A stretch of 64,000 bases of DNA, taken from Voacanga thouarsii. Taxonomy: Eukaryota; Streptophyta; Magnoliopsida; Gentianales; Apocynaceae. The stretch is taken from positions 3,328,501 to 3,392,500 of the forward strand of contig JANUWF010001281.1 in assembly GCA_026120185.1 (NCBI GenBank), given 5' to 3'. The notes under the pieces are model-generated. The model saw only the letters and a list, made by a program, of their open reading frames with translations. It made no database searches and was not told the DNA's origin. Below, one piece after another: positions 12,945-26,200 of the stretch. The position numbers were made by a program, and so were the translations under genes. How positions within the stretch are numbered: position 1 is the stretch's first letter; each line of letters begins with the position of its first letter.

Positions 12945-12946
<2 letters not shown>

Positions 12947-13594
12947 CAAAAACCATCGCAAAATCCTCGCAACTAGCGAAGCGTTTGCAATGGAATTTCA
13001 TTCTTAAATAGAAAATATTCTCTTTGGAGACTGTCACAAAATCCTCGCAAGTTATGAGGGTTTTGCAACGGATAAATAAGCCAGTGGTCTCAAAATACTT
13101 GTAATTAGTGACATTTTTGTGATGGAATTTCATATTTAAAAAAGGAGTAAAAAGAAAAAAAAATTAAATTCTTAAATCATCACAAAATCCTTGCAATTAG
13201 CGAGGTATTTGTGATGGAATATCATATTTAAAAAAAGATTAAAAAGAAAAGGTTTATTTGCGTGATCGTTGCAAAACCCTTTGCAAATTGCGAGTGTTTT
13301 GCAACGGATTGAGAACCATTCACTTGCCATTGCAAAACCCTCACAAATTTGGGAGGGGTTTGAAATGAAATTTCATATTTAAAAAATTAGTAAGAAGAAA
13401 AATCAAATTATTATATCCTTGCAAAATACTCGCAAATTGCGAGGGTTTCGCTAATTGTCGCGAAATGGTCGCAATGTGCGAGGGATTTGCAACAGACTAT
13501 CATATTTATAAAGGTTAGTAAAAGAAAAAAAAGCTTGTTCACATAACCATCGCAAAGCCCTCGCTAATTTGCGAGGGTTTTGTGACGGCACGCT

Positions 13595-13664
13595 AATGGT
13601 TTCTCAATCGATTGCAAAACCCTCGCAAATTTGCGAGGGTTTTGCAATCGATTGAGAAACCATT
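13595..13664. repeat. Perfect 70-bp palindrome
   Basis: The 35 bases 13595-13629 (beginning AATGGTTTCTCAATCGATTG) are the exact reverse complement of 13630-13664. There is no spacer and no mismatch. The arms contain the subterminal motif GCAAAACCCTCGCAAA and an ATCGAT core. It would form a 35-bp hairpin in single strands. Confidence 0.95.
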
Positions 13665-14220
13665 CATTTGCCATTGCAAAATCATCACAAAGTAGCGAGG
13701 GTTCTTGGACTTAATTTCATATTTGAAAAATGATTTCAAAAAAGTCAAATTATTATACCGTCACAAAACCCTCACAATTTGTGACGGTTTTGCAACGAAA
13801 TTTTGAATTTTACATAAAGTGACATTTTAAAAGTAAAATATTAGGTTTGAATTTTTATATATTTTCATTAAAAAAATTTAATATTCCTTTCGGTCACAAA
13901 ACCCTCGCAATTTGTGACGAATTTGCCTCTTCCCTAGCTAAACCATTGCAATTTGTGAGAGTTTTGCGACGGCATTTCAAATATTCAAAAATTTGCCTTT
14001 TTTCCAAGTAAAATTTTTGGAAATCAAAACATTAATTTTTTAAATAACCATATCTATTAGTAAGAGTTTTGTTATGATTTTTGAATTTTTTGCATAGTGG
14101 AGAATTGAAAACCCTATTCCATCGCAAAACTCTCGCTAATTGCGATGGATTTGCATCTTCCCTGGTTAAACTGTTGCAATTTGTGAGGATTTTACGACAG
14201 AATAGGGTTTTCAATTTGTA

Positions 14221-14870
14221 TTTTCTTCAATTTTTTATTTTTTATTTTTGTTTTTATGTGGTGGTATATTTTGACAAATTTACTGAAATCTTCTTAATAA
14301 CTTGTGTCAATAGACGCTTTTTATTGTATATGTGTGCATGTAATTATGTTATGTTATATACCAATTGTAATATATAAGTAAATGTATTTGTTTATATGGT
14401 ATACAATGTATATAAGTATCTTTTTGCCTTGTAGCTAAAAAAAAATACTTCAATGACGAATGGATAAATTACTTTAGACGATTGATGATAAGCTATAATT
14501 TTGGTAGGTTGATAAAAATAATTTATTTTGTTAATAATACATCTACAAAATTTAAAACATTGCATATATATTTTCTTATATATACTAACATTTAGGTATG
14601 TATACATATTTATTTAATTTTTTAATCCATCACCTTGATTAAGTGGTGTATAAGGTAAAATATATAAAGAAGAAAAATTAAAATAATATTGTTGTTGTTG
14701 AGATCAATTAAAAAATGAGATTTAAAATGTAAAACATAGATCAATTAATTCAATAATTTTGTATCAGTTTGCGAGATAGCATGGGTTTAATTAGGTTTTT
14801 GCAATTTGCGATGAATTAGTAAGGGATAATCTACCCCAAGAAAAAGCCTTCATTTTAAATTTCTAACACT
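14221..14870 (+). other. AT-rich spacer in CACTA, no gene seen
   Basis: Between the repeat field and the C-rich exon the DNA is AT-rich without recognisable coding sequence. One stray subterminal motif occurs near 14790-14815 (GCAATTTGCGATGAATTAG). It could hold the promoter, but I see no convincing TATA box. Confidence 0.5.
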
Positions 14871-15289
14871 TAGAAAATTCTTTGGCAGATTTCCCAACTT
14901 CTTTTTCTTCTTCTTCTTCTTCTTCTCACTCCCTCCTCCTACGTTTTTGCCACCCCAGCCGGTACACCCTGCCCCCGCTGCCTCCCTGTCCTGACTTCCC
15001 CTCCCTCCCAGTACCCCCACACCATAGCCGACCCACCCCGCCAGTCCCCTCGTCCTAACTTCCCTTCCCCCTGGTGCCTTTACCCCTAGCCACCCACCTT
15101 ATGGCACCCCATTCAGTGGCCCCCCACCCCGCGACCTCCCACCCCTCAGCCCCTACTCGAAGGCCCCCATCCCACAGCCCCTACCCATCGGCTCGCCCCC
15201 AGCCCCACCAAATCCGACCCCCCCCAGCCTCTTTTATTGTAGATCTGAGTGCTCCAGTTGAAGGAGACAGCCGGCATTTTCATCTAAAG
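14871..15289 (+). other. Putative untranslated first exon, strongly C-rich
   Basis: A TTC repeat (14900-14925) is followed by about 300 bases of extreme C-richness on the plus strand (14930-15235), then TTGAAGGAGACAG and a good splice donor, AAAG/GTAGGC, at 15289/15290. CACTA TNP2 genes often have a non-coding first exon and a long first intron, so I read this as the 5' UTR exon. An 89-codon proline-rich frame (from 15074) crosses the donor and is not like any transposase. A captured host fragment is possible. No experimental start site can be inferred. Confidence 0.45.
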
Positions 15290-16006
15290 GTAGGCTTTTG
15301 TATTTTCGTCATTTTTGTTTTTCATTATTCTTTTATGTTGTAATTTATATGCAGCTGCACATTTCAAAATTAAATGATCAGGCAAAGACTTTGTGTATTT
15401 CTATAAAGAAAACTGTAATAGCCTTTAGATTTGCTTGTGCTAGGACAAAACTAGGTTGATCTTCATAATTGTGGTTATTAATGTTGACTTGTTTAAACCA
15501 CTGTTATGTTATGATGCAATGTTTTTGAAACTTGCATACCTGGATTAATATATGATATTTATTTGAATGGTTGAATATCTTGGGTCAAATTTGTTGGTAG
15601 TAGTGATAAGGTATTAGTACTTACATGTTTGTGGCACAATTTTATTTTCTATTTCTGCTTTCAATTCTACCACTTGTGGGTAAGAGGATGATGGGGTGAC
15701 ATGCTCATCTCTAAGTTGAGAAATATGAGGGTGTTTACCTTAGAATTTGACAAAGAAAAATGACTTTGTTGAAAAGAAAGGTCACAGAGATATTAAACAT
15801 ACCAACAAAGTGTACCTAGGATTGGATATCTCATCTATAATAATGACACTTTTGCATGTAAATACTTTTTTTAAAAAAAATTGTATAATTTTATTATAAT
15901 ACGTCTATTTCTATAATTTATTCTTCACTTCAAATATCTAAGTTCACTCCTACTAGAGGCCTGGAGTGTGTTATTAAATTGAACATGTATATATATATAT
16001 ATTGTA

Positions 16007-16037
<31 letters not shown>

Positions 16038-17009
16038 AATAGATAGATGAATTTTGAAAGATAATATAATACTATTTTAAAAATAAATAACAAATTTTGT
16101 CTTTCTTTGCAATTTAATAAAATATTTTTTTTACTAAACATAAAATAAAACTTAAGAAAATGATAAGGCAAATTATCTAAGTCAAGTCAAGCTTTGATTG
16201 TATCAAGCTAAGCTTTGTTTGATTTAATCTTAATCATATGATGATTTATTCTTAATCATATGAATAAATAGAATGTCCATTTTTTTTATATAGGAAGAAA
16301 GAAATACTATATGTTGTAATAGGACCACTTCAAGTTGAGCTAAAAAATATAAGAATATTTTAATTGTATTATTCTTGGTTAAAAGGATAATACACCCAAT
16401 ATGGTAGTGGCCAGGCATATGGGAAATTAAAAGGAAACTTATTGTTATTATGGATACAGATTATGGTTAATTAATTAATTATTATATAATTTTGCATTCC
16501 ATTTTGTAGTGGAAGGTTGTATTGCACAGTGCCTTTTTAGAAAGCAGCCACTTTTGTCATATTCATTCAAATCTCTATTAATTTTGGCATAATTCAGGAA
16601 AATCCCACAACTTCTAAGATAAGTCAATAAAATATACTCAATAACATGGTCTACAAAATTTATCCATGAACCAGTCTCATGGCTTGGGTTTAAAGTAATA
16701 ATTCAACGGATAAATTCTTTATTTGATAATTTAAAAATATCAAACTCTTAAGTACAATGTATTTAAAAGAGGAGAAAAAAAAGAGGATTAGTGTCATATC
16801 TTATGTCCTTATTGGATATAATGTTGAGATGGAAAAATGTATTTATTTTAAAAATAAATATTTATTTTAAAATATTGAAAAACAAAAAATCTGAACATTC
16901 AAATTCAAATAAAATAAATATATTAATTATTATAAAATAATCCAATTATTTTACAAAAGACTTTACTATCAATTATTTAGTGAATGGCTTGTCCTTGTCG
17001 CTTATTTAG
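15290..17009 (+). other. Putative first intron of the TNP2 gene
   Basis: It runs from donor GTAGGC at 15290 to acceptor CTTATTTAG ending at 17009, five bases before the TNP2 start codon. It is AT-rich, non-coding, and contains a TG microsatellite. Boundaries are inferred from consensus and position; an alternative acceptor (CAATTATTTAG) ends at 16980. Confidence 0.45.
16013..16037 (+). repeat. (TG)n microsatellite
   Basis: Twelve TG units, preceded by a short AT tract at 15987-16001. Confidence 0.9.
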
Positions 17010-17014
17010 ACGTC

Positions 17015-20000
17015 ATGGATGATCACAGTTGGATATATAGAAGGCATGCTACCAGTGTAAAAGGGATCACTGTTGAATTTGAAGAAGTGGTTAAAGCTTT
17101 TTTGGCATTTGCCTTATCAAATGCAATATCAAGCGTAATTAGATGTTCTTGTGCAAAGTGTAAGAATAAAAAGTATTTAAATCTAGCACAAGTGAAGCTC
17201 CACCTATGGAAGTCCGGATTTGTGGCTAATTATTACCAGTTGACATGTCACGGTGAGCCATTCGAGTATACCTCAAGTGTGTCTACCTTAATCCCAAAAG
17301 TTGAGTCATATCTAGGAAATCCGTCCAGAGAAATGGTCTTAGATGTAACAGGTCCTGACTTTTACCCTGAAGCTCCATTAGTAGAAAATATTGAAGAACC
17401 ACCTAATATGGAGGCACAAAGGTTCTACGATATGTTAAAGGCTACAGAGACTCCTCTATTGGATGGTTGCACTACACATTTGCAACTTTAACTTACTTCA
17501 CGGTTATTAAATATCAAGTCTTAAAAAAATCTCTGGCAGAAAGCCTTTAACGATGTTGTGCAATTGATGAAAAAGGTTGTGCCTAGTAGAATACTATTCC
17601 TGATGATTTCTATTAGATACATGCTTTACTAGAAAGATGACATAAATTGTAGAGAATGCAAATTTTGTGGCCATCCGTGATATGCATAGAAAAAGGTTGG
17701 GATAACCATACGTGGGAAGGAAATTTCATTCAAGAAGATGTATTACTTCCCGATAACACCAAGGCTGCAAATGTTGTATACTTCTAAAACAACAGCTAAA
17801 TACATGAGATGGTATAGAGAGAGCAGACTGGAGGAAGAGAGCATGAGTTATCATTATGATAGTGAAGCATGGCAACACTTTGACCAGATGCATCTTGAAT
17901 TTGCAAAAGAAGTATGGAATGCTAAACTTAGTTATCTACAGACGGATTCTCAACATTTGGGATTTTGAGTAAGCAATATTCATCCTGGCCGGTCATTCTT
18001 ACACCGTATAATCTCCCCCGTGGATGTGTATGAAGGATTCGGTCATGTTTTTAACAATCATTATCCCAGGCACAAAGAATCCAAAGCATCAGGCAGATGT
18101 TTATCTACAACCCTTGATAGACGAATTAACCCATTTGTGGTTTGAAGGTGTCACCACTTATGATATATCAAAGAAACAAAACTTCCAACTACGGGCGACG
18201 CTTTTGTGGTCTATTAATAATTTTCCTGCATTTTTTTTTTTTGGAGTGGTTGGAGCACAGCTGGGAGAGTGGCTTATCCATATTGTAGGAGCAATACAAA
18301 GTCTTTTCATCTATAAAATGGTGGGAAACAATCATGGTTTGACTGTCATCATCGTATCATGCCATGGGATCATCCTTGTAGGAATGACACAAGATCTTTT
18401 AGGAATGATAGAGGTTCTGAGACATCACAACCTGTGAAATGCCCTAATAGTGAAGAAATTTGGGGTAGAATGTCTAAATATGAAAAAATCACCAAAACAT
18501 GCAAAGAAATTGGAAGAAGTGATGGTAGGGATATCACAATTGGGTAAAAAGGAGTATTTTATTGAATTTACTATATTGGCGTACAAACTTGATCCGACAT
18601 AATATTGATGTAATGCATAATGAGAAGAATGTATTTGATAATGTTATGAACAATGATCTAGAGGTAAAGAGCAAATCAAAAGACAATTTAAAGTCTAGAC
18701 GTGACTTGAAAATTTATTACCATAGGCCAGAGCTACGCGCCTCAGATATGGGAAGAGGAAATGTGGCTATACCTAAAGCTTGCTACTCGTTGGCAATAGA
18801 ACAAAAGAAACTTTTACTTGACTATTGAGCAAATTGCCACTCAGAGATGGATATGATTTAAACATGGGAAGATGTGCTGATTTCAATGAGTTGAAATTAT
18901 TTGGTATGAAATCATATAATTGTCACGTATTTATAGAGAGGCTACTTCCCATTACATTAAAAGAATTTCTTTGTTCTAACATATGGGGTGCTTTGACAGA
19001 ATTAAGTCTTTTTTATCAGGATCTATGCTCTTCTAAGTTGAGTGTAGCTTATATGGCCAAAATTGAATTCTATCATTCCTTTGTTGTTGTGTAAGTTAGA
19101 GAAGATATTTCCACCAAGATTCTTTGAAGTAATGGAACACTTATTAATTCATTTGCCCTATGAAGTAAGAGTTTGTGGTCATGTTCAATATAGGTGGATA
19201 TATCTGTTTGAAAGGTAATCTAATCATTCAACTAATTCATTTCCTATCAGGTATAATATGAACATGTGTGAACCTGATGATGAAATTTGTATAATGACAG
19301 GTATTTGCATCATTTGAAAATCAAGGTGAAAAATAAAGCTAGAGTTGAATGATCAATTTGCAATGCTTATCTCATTGAAGAAGCATCCATTTTCTTCTCC
19401 TATTATTTTGAGCCACATGTACAAACAAAATGTACAAATATGGCGCGTAATGAAAAGGGAGAACGATTGGAGAGGGTGCAAGAACCAATGTTGTCAATTT
19501 GTAATGTTCAAGGAAGGGTAATAGGAAGGATTTGAACACAGTTCCTTACCTCTGAAGAATTCAATACATCATGGATTTACATGCTGCTTACTTGTAGGGA
19601 AGTGTAGCCGTACATTGAGTATGAGCTACTGCTTTATATATCTTTTAAAATAATCATTATCTCGTAATGATTTTGATACATTCATACTTCTAATTCAATA
19701 CAGGTCATTCACGACACACTTATGAAATTAGCTCCTAGTATATCAAATATGGAAATCAATAGAAGAATAGGCCTTGGATTTGTATAATGGTTTAGTGGAT
19801 ATGTTTGTAAGTTACATAAGTTTTTAACTTGCATTTGGAACTCCATTGTGGTAATGAAAATTTCATAATGCTACAAATTTCATTTTATGCAATGTCCGGT
19901 TGTTTCATTTTTTTTTTTTTAGGTGGAAGATCCAAAAAATATTGTTACAAATGAATACTTAAGAAACTTTGCTTGGGTTCTGTCAAGTCTAGTGAAATCA

Positions 20001-20675
20001 TATTGTGGGTACATAGTTAATTGTTACCAGTTTCACACTACTGATTATGCAGAGGGAAAGAAAATAATAAATAGTGGTGCATAAGTGAAAGGGATTGGAA
20101 ATGACGCATCAGGGACTGATTACTATAGAGTGTTTAATGAGATTACTGAAGTGTAGTTTCTTGGTAATCCACAGCAAAATGTTTTTCTTTTAAAATGTCA
20201 TTGGTTTGATCAAACATTAAATCGTGGAATGAGGATACATCCGTAGTATAATCTTGTTGATATTAACCACAAAAGGAGCTACACCAATTATGATCCATTT
20301 GTTCTAGCTCAATAAGCTATCCAAGTGTATTATGCATCATATCTAAGGAGTAAGAGGCCAAGATCTAATTAGTTGGCATTTTGCAAAACCAAAGATTGAA
20401 ACATAATAGAAGCACCCGTGGTTGACAAAACTTATTAGGAAGAAGTAGATGCTAATAACGAAGTGAACATATCGTTAGTAGTTGATCTTGGCATTTTGAC
20501 GTATGAGTTTGGTATGAATGAATTGTTGGATGTTTAAGAAGAGGCTCTAATGGTAAGGGAAAATTCTCTAATCAATGAAGACGAAGAAGATGAAGATGAA
20601 TGGGATACGAATAGTGATACCTTAGTAGATGTCGAGGAATATATATCAGAGAATGATTCCAATGATTTGGCCTGA
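17015..20675 (+). pseudogene. TNP2-type CACTA transposase (decayed)
   Basis: The TNP2 protein catalyses CACTA excision and integration. It starts MDDHSWIYRR, followed by a transposase-associated domain (residues about 1-85) with zinc-ligand pattern CSCAKCKNKK and a LHLWKSGF block. The catalytic Transposase_21 region follows in pieces at 17738-18620: YFPITPRLQMLY, MRWYRESR, DSEAWQHFD, then MCMKDS, KHQADVYLQPLIDEL, KKQNFQLRATLLWSINNFPA, and RHNIDVMHNEKNVFDNV. A DUF4218-like domain follows (18825-19340: LPLRDGYDLNMGRCAD, KSYNCHVFIERLLPI, PYEVRVCGHVQYRW). A DUF4216-like domain follows at 20100-20350 (LLKCHWFDQTLNRG, INHKRSYTNYDPFVLA). The end is an acidic tail and TGA at 20673-20675. Introns are likely around 19640-19920. 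Many stops and frameshifts show it is dead; for example the frame switches near 18000, 18240 and 18440. Confidence 0.85.
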
Positions 20676-21864
20676 TTTAAATTCATTTACTATTTATATG
20701 GTTTACGGTAAGGGATTCCTAGAATCTATTACATCATTGACATCCCATGTCAAATTTTAAATTTCTTTTATTACACAATTTCAATCCTTATTACTTTTGG
20801 TTTTACATTTCAAATATTTTAATTTCTTTTATTTTAAATTGCATCATATTCAATTTTTTACACTAATTTTGTCTAATTGTTGGGGATCCCATCTCCTTCT
20901 ATTTTGCGGGATCAAAGATTTGACTTGAGTAGACTGGAGAAAAAGAGACGATGAAACGTTAGAGGAATTATCTATGTGTGTTAATGTATAAAATTAATTA
21001 TTTCGGGTATATGTGGTGTAATTATACACATGCTTGCTATCCATATAATTTTTTTTAGCCCGTAATTTATTCTTTTGTGGTGTAAACAGCAAGGTAATCT
21101 ATATAGTGCATTGTTGTGGTATTGATAGACATTTCACAAGGTCATATGTAGGGTTTTTTTTCCTTGTCCAATAGGTAGATCTTTATTTTGCTTTTAACTG
21201 TATCTAACTTAATAATTAGAACCCCATAAGTGATGGGTGATCATTCCCCGTGAGTGATGGGTGACCATTCCTCCTCACTAATGGGTGCTTGCCCCATAGT
21301 TACTTTTTGGACTTTTCTATATTTGAATGATCTGTCCTTGTTGTTTGAAAAAACATTTTGATTGTCAAATCTTGAGGTGGTCTAGTTCTTGGAAATGGTG
21401 CAATTATAGGGGAGATTCTGTCAATTTTTTTTTTAAGTTAGTACTATTTACTGTGGAATAGAATATCCATCCTTATCATACTATTACTCTACTGCAATAA
21501 ATTCAATTGAATAGATATAAAGCTTCACAAATAGTGGTTATAAAGTATCTTAAACTATGTTAGATACTATTTATTATTTTGGTAAAATAATGGAAAGTCA
21601 TTGTTCACTAATTTATGATTTCTTAAAGTTAACTTTTCTTTTCAAAATATAAGTATATTTTATTGGCAAGATTTGTATGTTACCCTTATTTTATTTTAAA
21701 ATTTAACTTGTCTCTCTCTAATTATTAAAAGCATGTAGTACTTGAATGTCAAAACTCACATTCTTTTATCGTTTTTATATTCTATTATATACATCCTTCT
21801 TTGTGAAGTGTAGATGCAGTTTAAATGTACTAGTTTTTCTTTTTCATATCTTCTTGCAATGTAG
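20676..21864 (+). other. Spacer between the two CACTA transposase genes
   Basis: AT-rich, non-coding. It contains a short GC-richer block with three GTGA(G/T)TGATGGGTGA-like copies near 21230-21290, of unknown meaning. It may hold the 3' UTR of TNP2 and the promoter and first exon of the next gene. Confidence 0.45.
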
Positions 21865-23288
21865 CCTCATACCCCATCCCCTAGTCAGCTACCTCAGGTT
21901 TTAATGCCTCAACCTTTACATGGTTGTATTAGAGATGAGGGAGTACTATCCCTAGATTTTCAATCATCCACTGCTTTAGCTTCGCATCATATTGCGTGGC
22001 AAGTTTCGAACTCCTGGCCTTGGATTGTTGTACGCGGAAATGGGTAAGTAACATAATCAATTTTAAAATATGTTAGGTATTAATTAAATCATTTTTTTGT
22101 GGATTAATGTAATTCTATTATACATTGTCATTGGAAAAAAAAAATGGTTCACTGGCTCAGACAAATGTGTTCAAGAAATTTCAAATATAATATAGCAGTA
22201 CTTCACTAACTCATATCAAATATACACACACATCTTGATAACCATGCGAGACTTATGGTTTCAAGAATTTGGGGTATGCAATTGCTAAATATTATTTACT
22301 GTTGAGGTAATATGTTATATATTAATCACAATTTTTAATCATGATAATGTAGAAATATTTCCAGTAGACGGATGAGTACGCTACCTAGATTCGATCGATT
22401 TGGGAAAAGAAGTGTTGGACAAGATTTCTGGACATAAAGTTTAAGCTGAGGAAGAGGGATGGTGGGATATGTCCTCAATGGATAGAGGCTCGGTATTGGA
22501 ATGACATTTGCCAATATTGGAGTTCAGAGAAGTATCAGAAGTTCTCAGCCATGAATAAAAAGGATTGAGGACAAAACTACACCCATACTGGAGGGTCTAT
22601 CTCATTAATAGAACATGAGGATCGTTTGGTAGTTTATTTCCACTCAACTATTTATGTTCCGAATTACTTTGAAATGAATTTTTATAAGATTTTAATAATT
22701 TTGTTTCGTTAACATGAATGTAGCGGGCAAAAAAGAGGAGTTCTTTTAGCTACATAAACATGTTTGAGACATTACACGTTTTTCAAAGTGGGCTAAAAAA
22801 GGGTCAGTTTGTTAGTGATCGATCTCGCCAGACTTTGGTAGTAAAATTAAATATGTTAAAATTTCTTTATATTTCGTGATTTTTTTTTTTTAGTTTGGCA
22901 TCTATCACTGACGATTCTTGTTTTTTTTTTATGATAATGTGAGAAATCTCAAACAGAGCACTACTTAGTCCGAGTCTAGTGGCTAAGTAAACTTGGTTGT
23001 TTCTTTTGATTAAAAGACCATGTTTGTAAAAGAACAAGATAGGTTCAATATGGGATGACTTTATGGGTTAGGCTTAGAGGTGGCACAGGTTCGATCTAGG
23101 TTATTTTAGAGTGGAGTGCAAACATCTTCCACTACATCTACTAATATCGGGCATCTAGTAAAGAAAAAGGTACAGTAGGGCAAGCGAATGTTGAATCGAC
23201 AAATAGACTTGTATCGGGACTTCATAAGGCAGCAACATTGTATATTTGGTGATTGGATGGTAGTTATGTTGGACAAGGTGGGTATTTC
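21865..23288 (+). pseudogene. Second CACTA transposase gene (Transposase_24/TNPA-like), 5' part
   Basis: Exon-like blocks: 21865-22043 (acceptor AATGTAG, donor TGG/GTAAGT), about 22353-22650, and 22724 to about 22845 (acceptor GAATGTAG). The second block carries the family signature: FKLRKRDGGICPQWIEARYW, ICQYWSSEKYQKFSAMNK, then the characteristic HTGGSISLIEHEDRL. This class (PF03004-like) accompanies TNP2 in plant CACTA elements and is thought to bind the subterminal repeats. Frameshifts within the blocks disable it. It is cut at 23288 by a retrotransposon and resumes at 37273. Confidence 0.7.
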
Positions 23289-26200
23289 TGAAACACCCCA
23301 CTACTACGTACCCTAAAAAGGCGGGAATGTCGCCCCGTCCCGGAGGATAGGGGGTCTTTAAAACAATGTATAAAATATAAAGGCAAACCCCAAAAGGATC
23401 AAATTAGATAAATAGAGAAAACTCTTATTACATCAGGCTCAAAATGGAGCAATATGAAATAAAACAAATATCGTTCAGAAGCTTAAACAACCATTATCTC
23501 CTACAACCAAAATGGAAAAAAAATAGCAAAAGCTTCAGCTATCACATGCCTTGCTTGCTCACCATAGTCTATCTCCTGAAAACATGATATAAAATAGTGT
23601 GAGATTAAATCTCAGTAAGTCCTATATGTGCACATAGTATTTTAAACAGTTCGTGTATGCATAGAGAAAAATATTTACAGAAATGTTTGGCAAGTTATAA
23701 ATAATTTCCTTCTTGCAATGAGTGGGTTTCTCACATAATTGCACTTTAAACAAAACAAATCCACCACTCGAATCAAGGTCATGTCACCACACGTTGGGCT
23801 TCCGGAGGACAAGGCACCATATTTTGTGCACCTTGCCGAGATCAGATTGCCACACGTTGGGCGTTCTGATGAAGGTGAGTGTACAGCTCACTGGGAGAGA
23901 TACTCCTCCTTCTCTACACCCAACAAAACCATCCGGGTGTCCATGCCGGGAAAATAAATAATACCTTACCAGGTAAAAATACTAGCTCAGACCGGCTTGA
24001 CCAACTAATACTATCGCCTCTTCAAGCCGAGCTTATCTTCTGGAAGTGGCTTCCTGCCAGAAGACTTACTCTAATCCTCCAAGACTAGTATTGTTAGCCT
24101 ACCCTTATTGAGTACTCAACAAACATATCCGTCAATTCCTGATTCAAAATTTCCATACCTTGGCTTTGTACAACGTGGTTTTCTTTAAAAGAGTTCTCCA
24201 AAAAAAAAAAAAATTAGGAGAAAGACTAGTTTTCTTGATAAAATCGTTAGTTTGATAAAACTGTTTAAAGAGCCAATACCCACGTTTACAACCCAAGAAA
24301 ACATAGTTTAACAATAGCTTCACAAAGCTTTACCTCATAGACTTGCCATCACAACATCTAACAAAAGAGTTTATGCAAGAACTTACTTGATATGCCTCAG
24401 AAAAATGAGATAAAATCACAGCTTGCTTTCCTCAATTATCCTCCTGATCTAAAACCATATAATATCACGATCAGGGTGTCAATTGATTCAAACATGCTCT
24501 AAACTCATTAATTCCCATAACAATTCACAATCCACTATCTAATTCCAAATAAATTATCTAAACCCTAAGGTTCATATACTATGACCATATATTCATTAAA
24601 GACATGATTATTATATTGAAAAGGCTTGACTTGACCATCACAATTCATCTCCAACATTACCACAATAAAACATGGCATAGCTATCCATCGAATAGGCCAA
24701 GTTAATTACTCGACTCAAACTACCCATTCATAATGCTATTAGACCTCATCAACCATATTAAACTTCAATTTCGACATCAAGGGTAAGTATCCTCTTACCT
24801 TGCAACAACCGGGTTAGCAAGATCTCGATGCTCCTTTGGTGATCATCCCGAGTTCATTTGATTAGAAGAGAAAAGCTGCCTTCTATCCTTCCTTTTGACC
24901 GAAAATAAGTAAAAGGGATGAAATTAGCCTTTAGGTGGTGTGATTCAAGTGAAGAAAAGGAGAAGAATTGATGGAAGAAAGGAATCAAGAGGTTGAGATG
25001 GTTTTTACTTACCTTAGAGGGTGATCGGTTTCTTGCTTGGAATTGTTCTTGTGATTTTCGAAAATTGTAGAGAGGTTCTTACTAGAATTTTTCATGTAGA
25101 ATGGAGAGGGTAGTCAGCTACTGTGTTTTAGGGTTAGAGAAGATTTGTTTAGGGTTAGATAGTGGTGTTTAGAAAGACTCCTAATGGCTTTAGGTTTCTT
25201 AGACAGCAAGGGCGAAAATTGCAGCTTGCTGTGCACCTTGTTGCTGCCGACATTGGGAGGGTTTAGGAGGAGAAAATATTCTGCAATTTGCTCCCTTATG
25301 CTGGCCGAAATATTGCCCAAGAAAAGGGCTGAATGTGTTCAGAGTTTTTGAACAAAACAAGGAAGAGTTTGAGTAGGTTTTGGGAGCTAAAATTATGTGC
25401 AAGAATGCCTTATGTGCTGTGCGAAATTACTGAACAAAAAGGGAAGAAATTCTGAGCTGTTTTGGTTATTGTTCTACCGCAAACCAGAGAGGAAAAGTGA
25501 GGTGTTTAGGTGCTGGAAATTGGCTTAATCAACAGAGAGTTTTGGTGTGCTTTGGAGTGTAGAGTTTCGTGTGTTAGAGGGTGCAAAGCTGGCCGAAATT
25601 TCCTGTACAAAGCTGGCCGAATTTCTGGATCATAAGCTGGCTGAAATTTTGGAATTTTAGTGAGTAAAATCTGGTTTTTTGTGTGGCTAAGGTAATCTGA
25701 ATTGATGAGGAGTGTTCTAGGTGTTTTGAGCTAAGGTTTGAAGTGTTGGACTGCACTTCGAAGTGCTGGAATTTCGGACAGCTTGTGCTGGCACAAGGCT
25801 GCCGAAATTCTGCTAGGAAAGGAAAACAAAACCTAGCTGAAGTAGGATTGAAATAAAATCTGATTTGCTAAAGGATTTTGGATAAGATTTCCTAGTATTG
25901 GAAGAGTTTGAGTTGAGCTAAAATTCCTTCAAAAAGTGGCGGCACTAGCTGGAAAATTTTCCATATTTTTAGCTAAGGTTCTAGGTTCAAAATCAACAAG
26001 GTTTCCGACTAGGAGAATAACTCTTTAATTCCAACTATCCCTTACAAAATCTAATAAGTTAAAATCAAGCTGGAATTTTAATTTTTCAACTAAGGTTTTT
26101 CGAAAATCAAAGAGAACAAAAGCTGAAAATAAAGGTGATCTTTATTCACATAAAAAATCCTTGAATTTAGGAAATAACTATAGAGACTTATTTCCTTAAA

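Larger units (their letters stand above)
12690..14220 (+). repeat. CACTA 5' subterminal repeat field
   Basis: More than twenty degenerate copies of a short motif in both orientations, GCAAAACCCTCGCAA and TTGCGAGGGTTTTGC. They are often paired head to head around an AAATTT centre and spaced by AT-rich filler (TTTCATATTTAAAAAA). In CACTA elements such subterminal repeats are the binding sites for the TNPA/TNP1-type protein. Short frames on either strand here are by-products of the repeat. Confidence 0.85.

Noticed and set aside
15074..15343. Proline-rich small protein
   Set aside because: It runs through a good splice donor into intron-like DNA, and its composition follows from C-richness. It is kept only as a possible captured exon.
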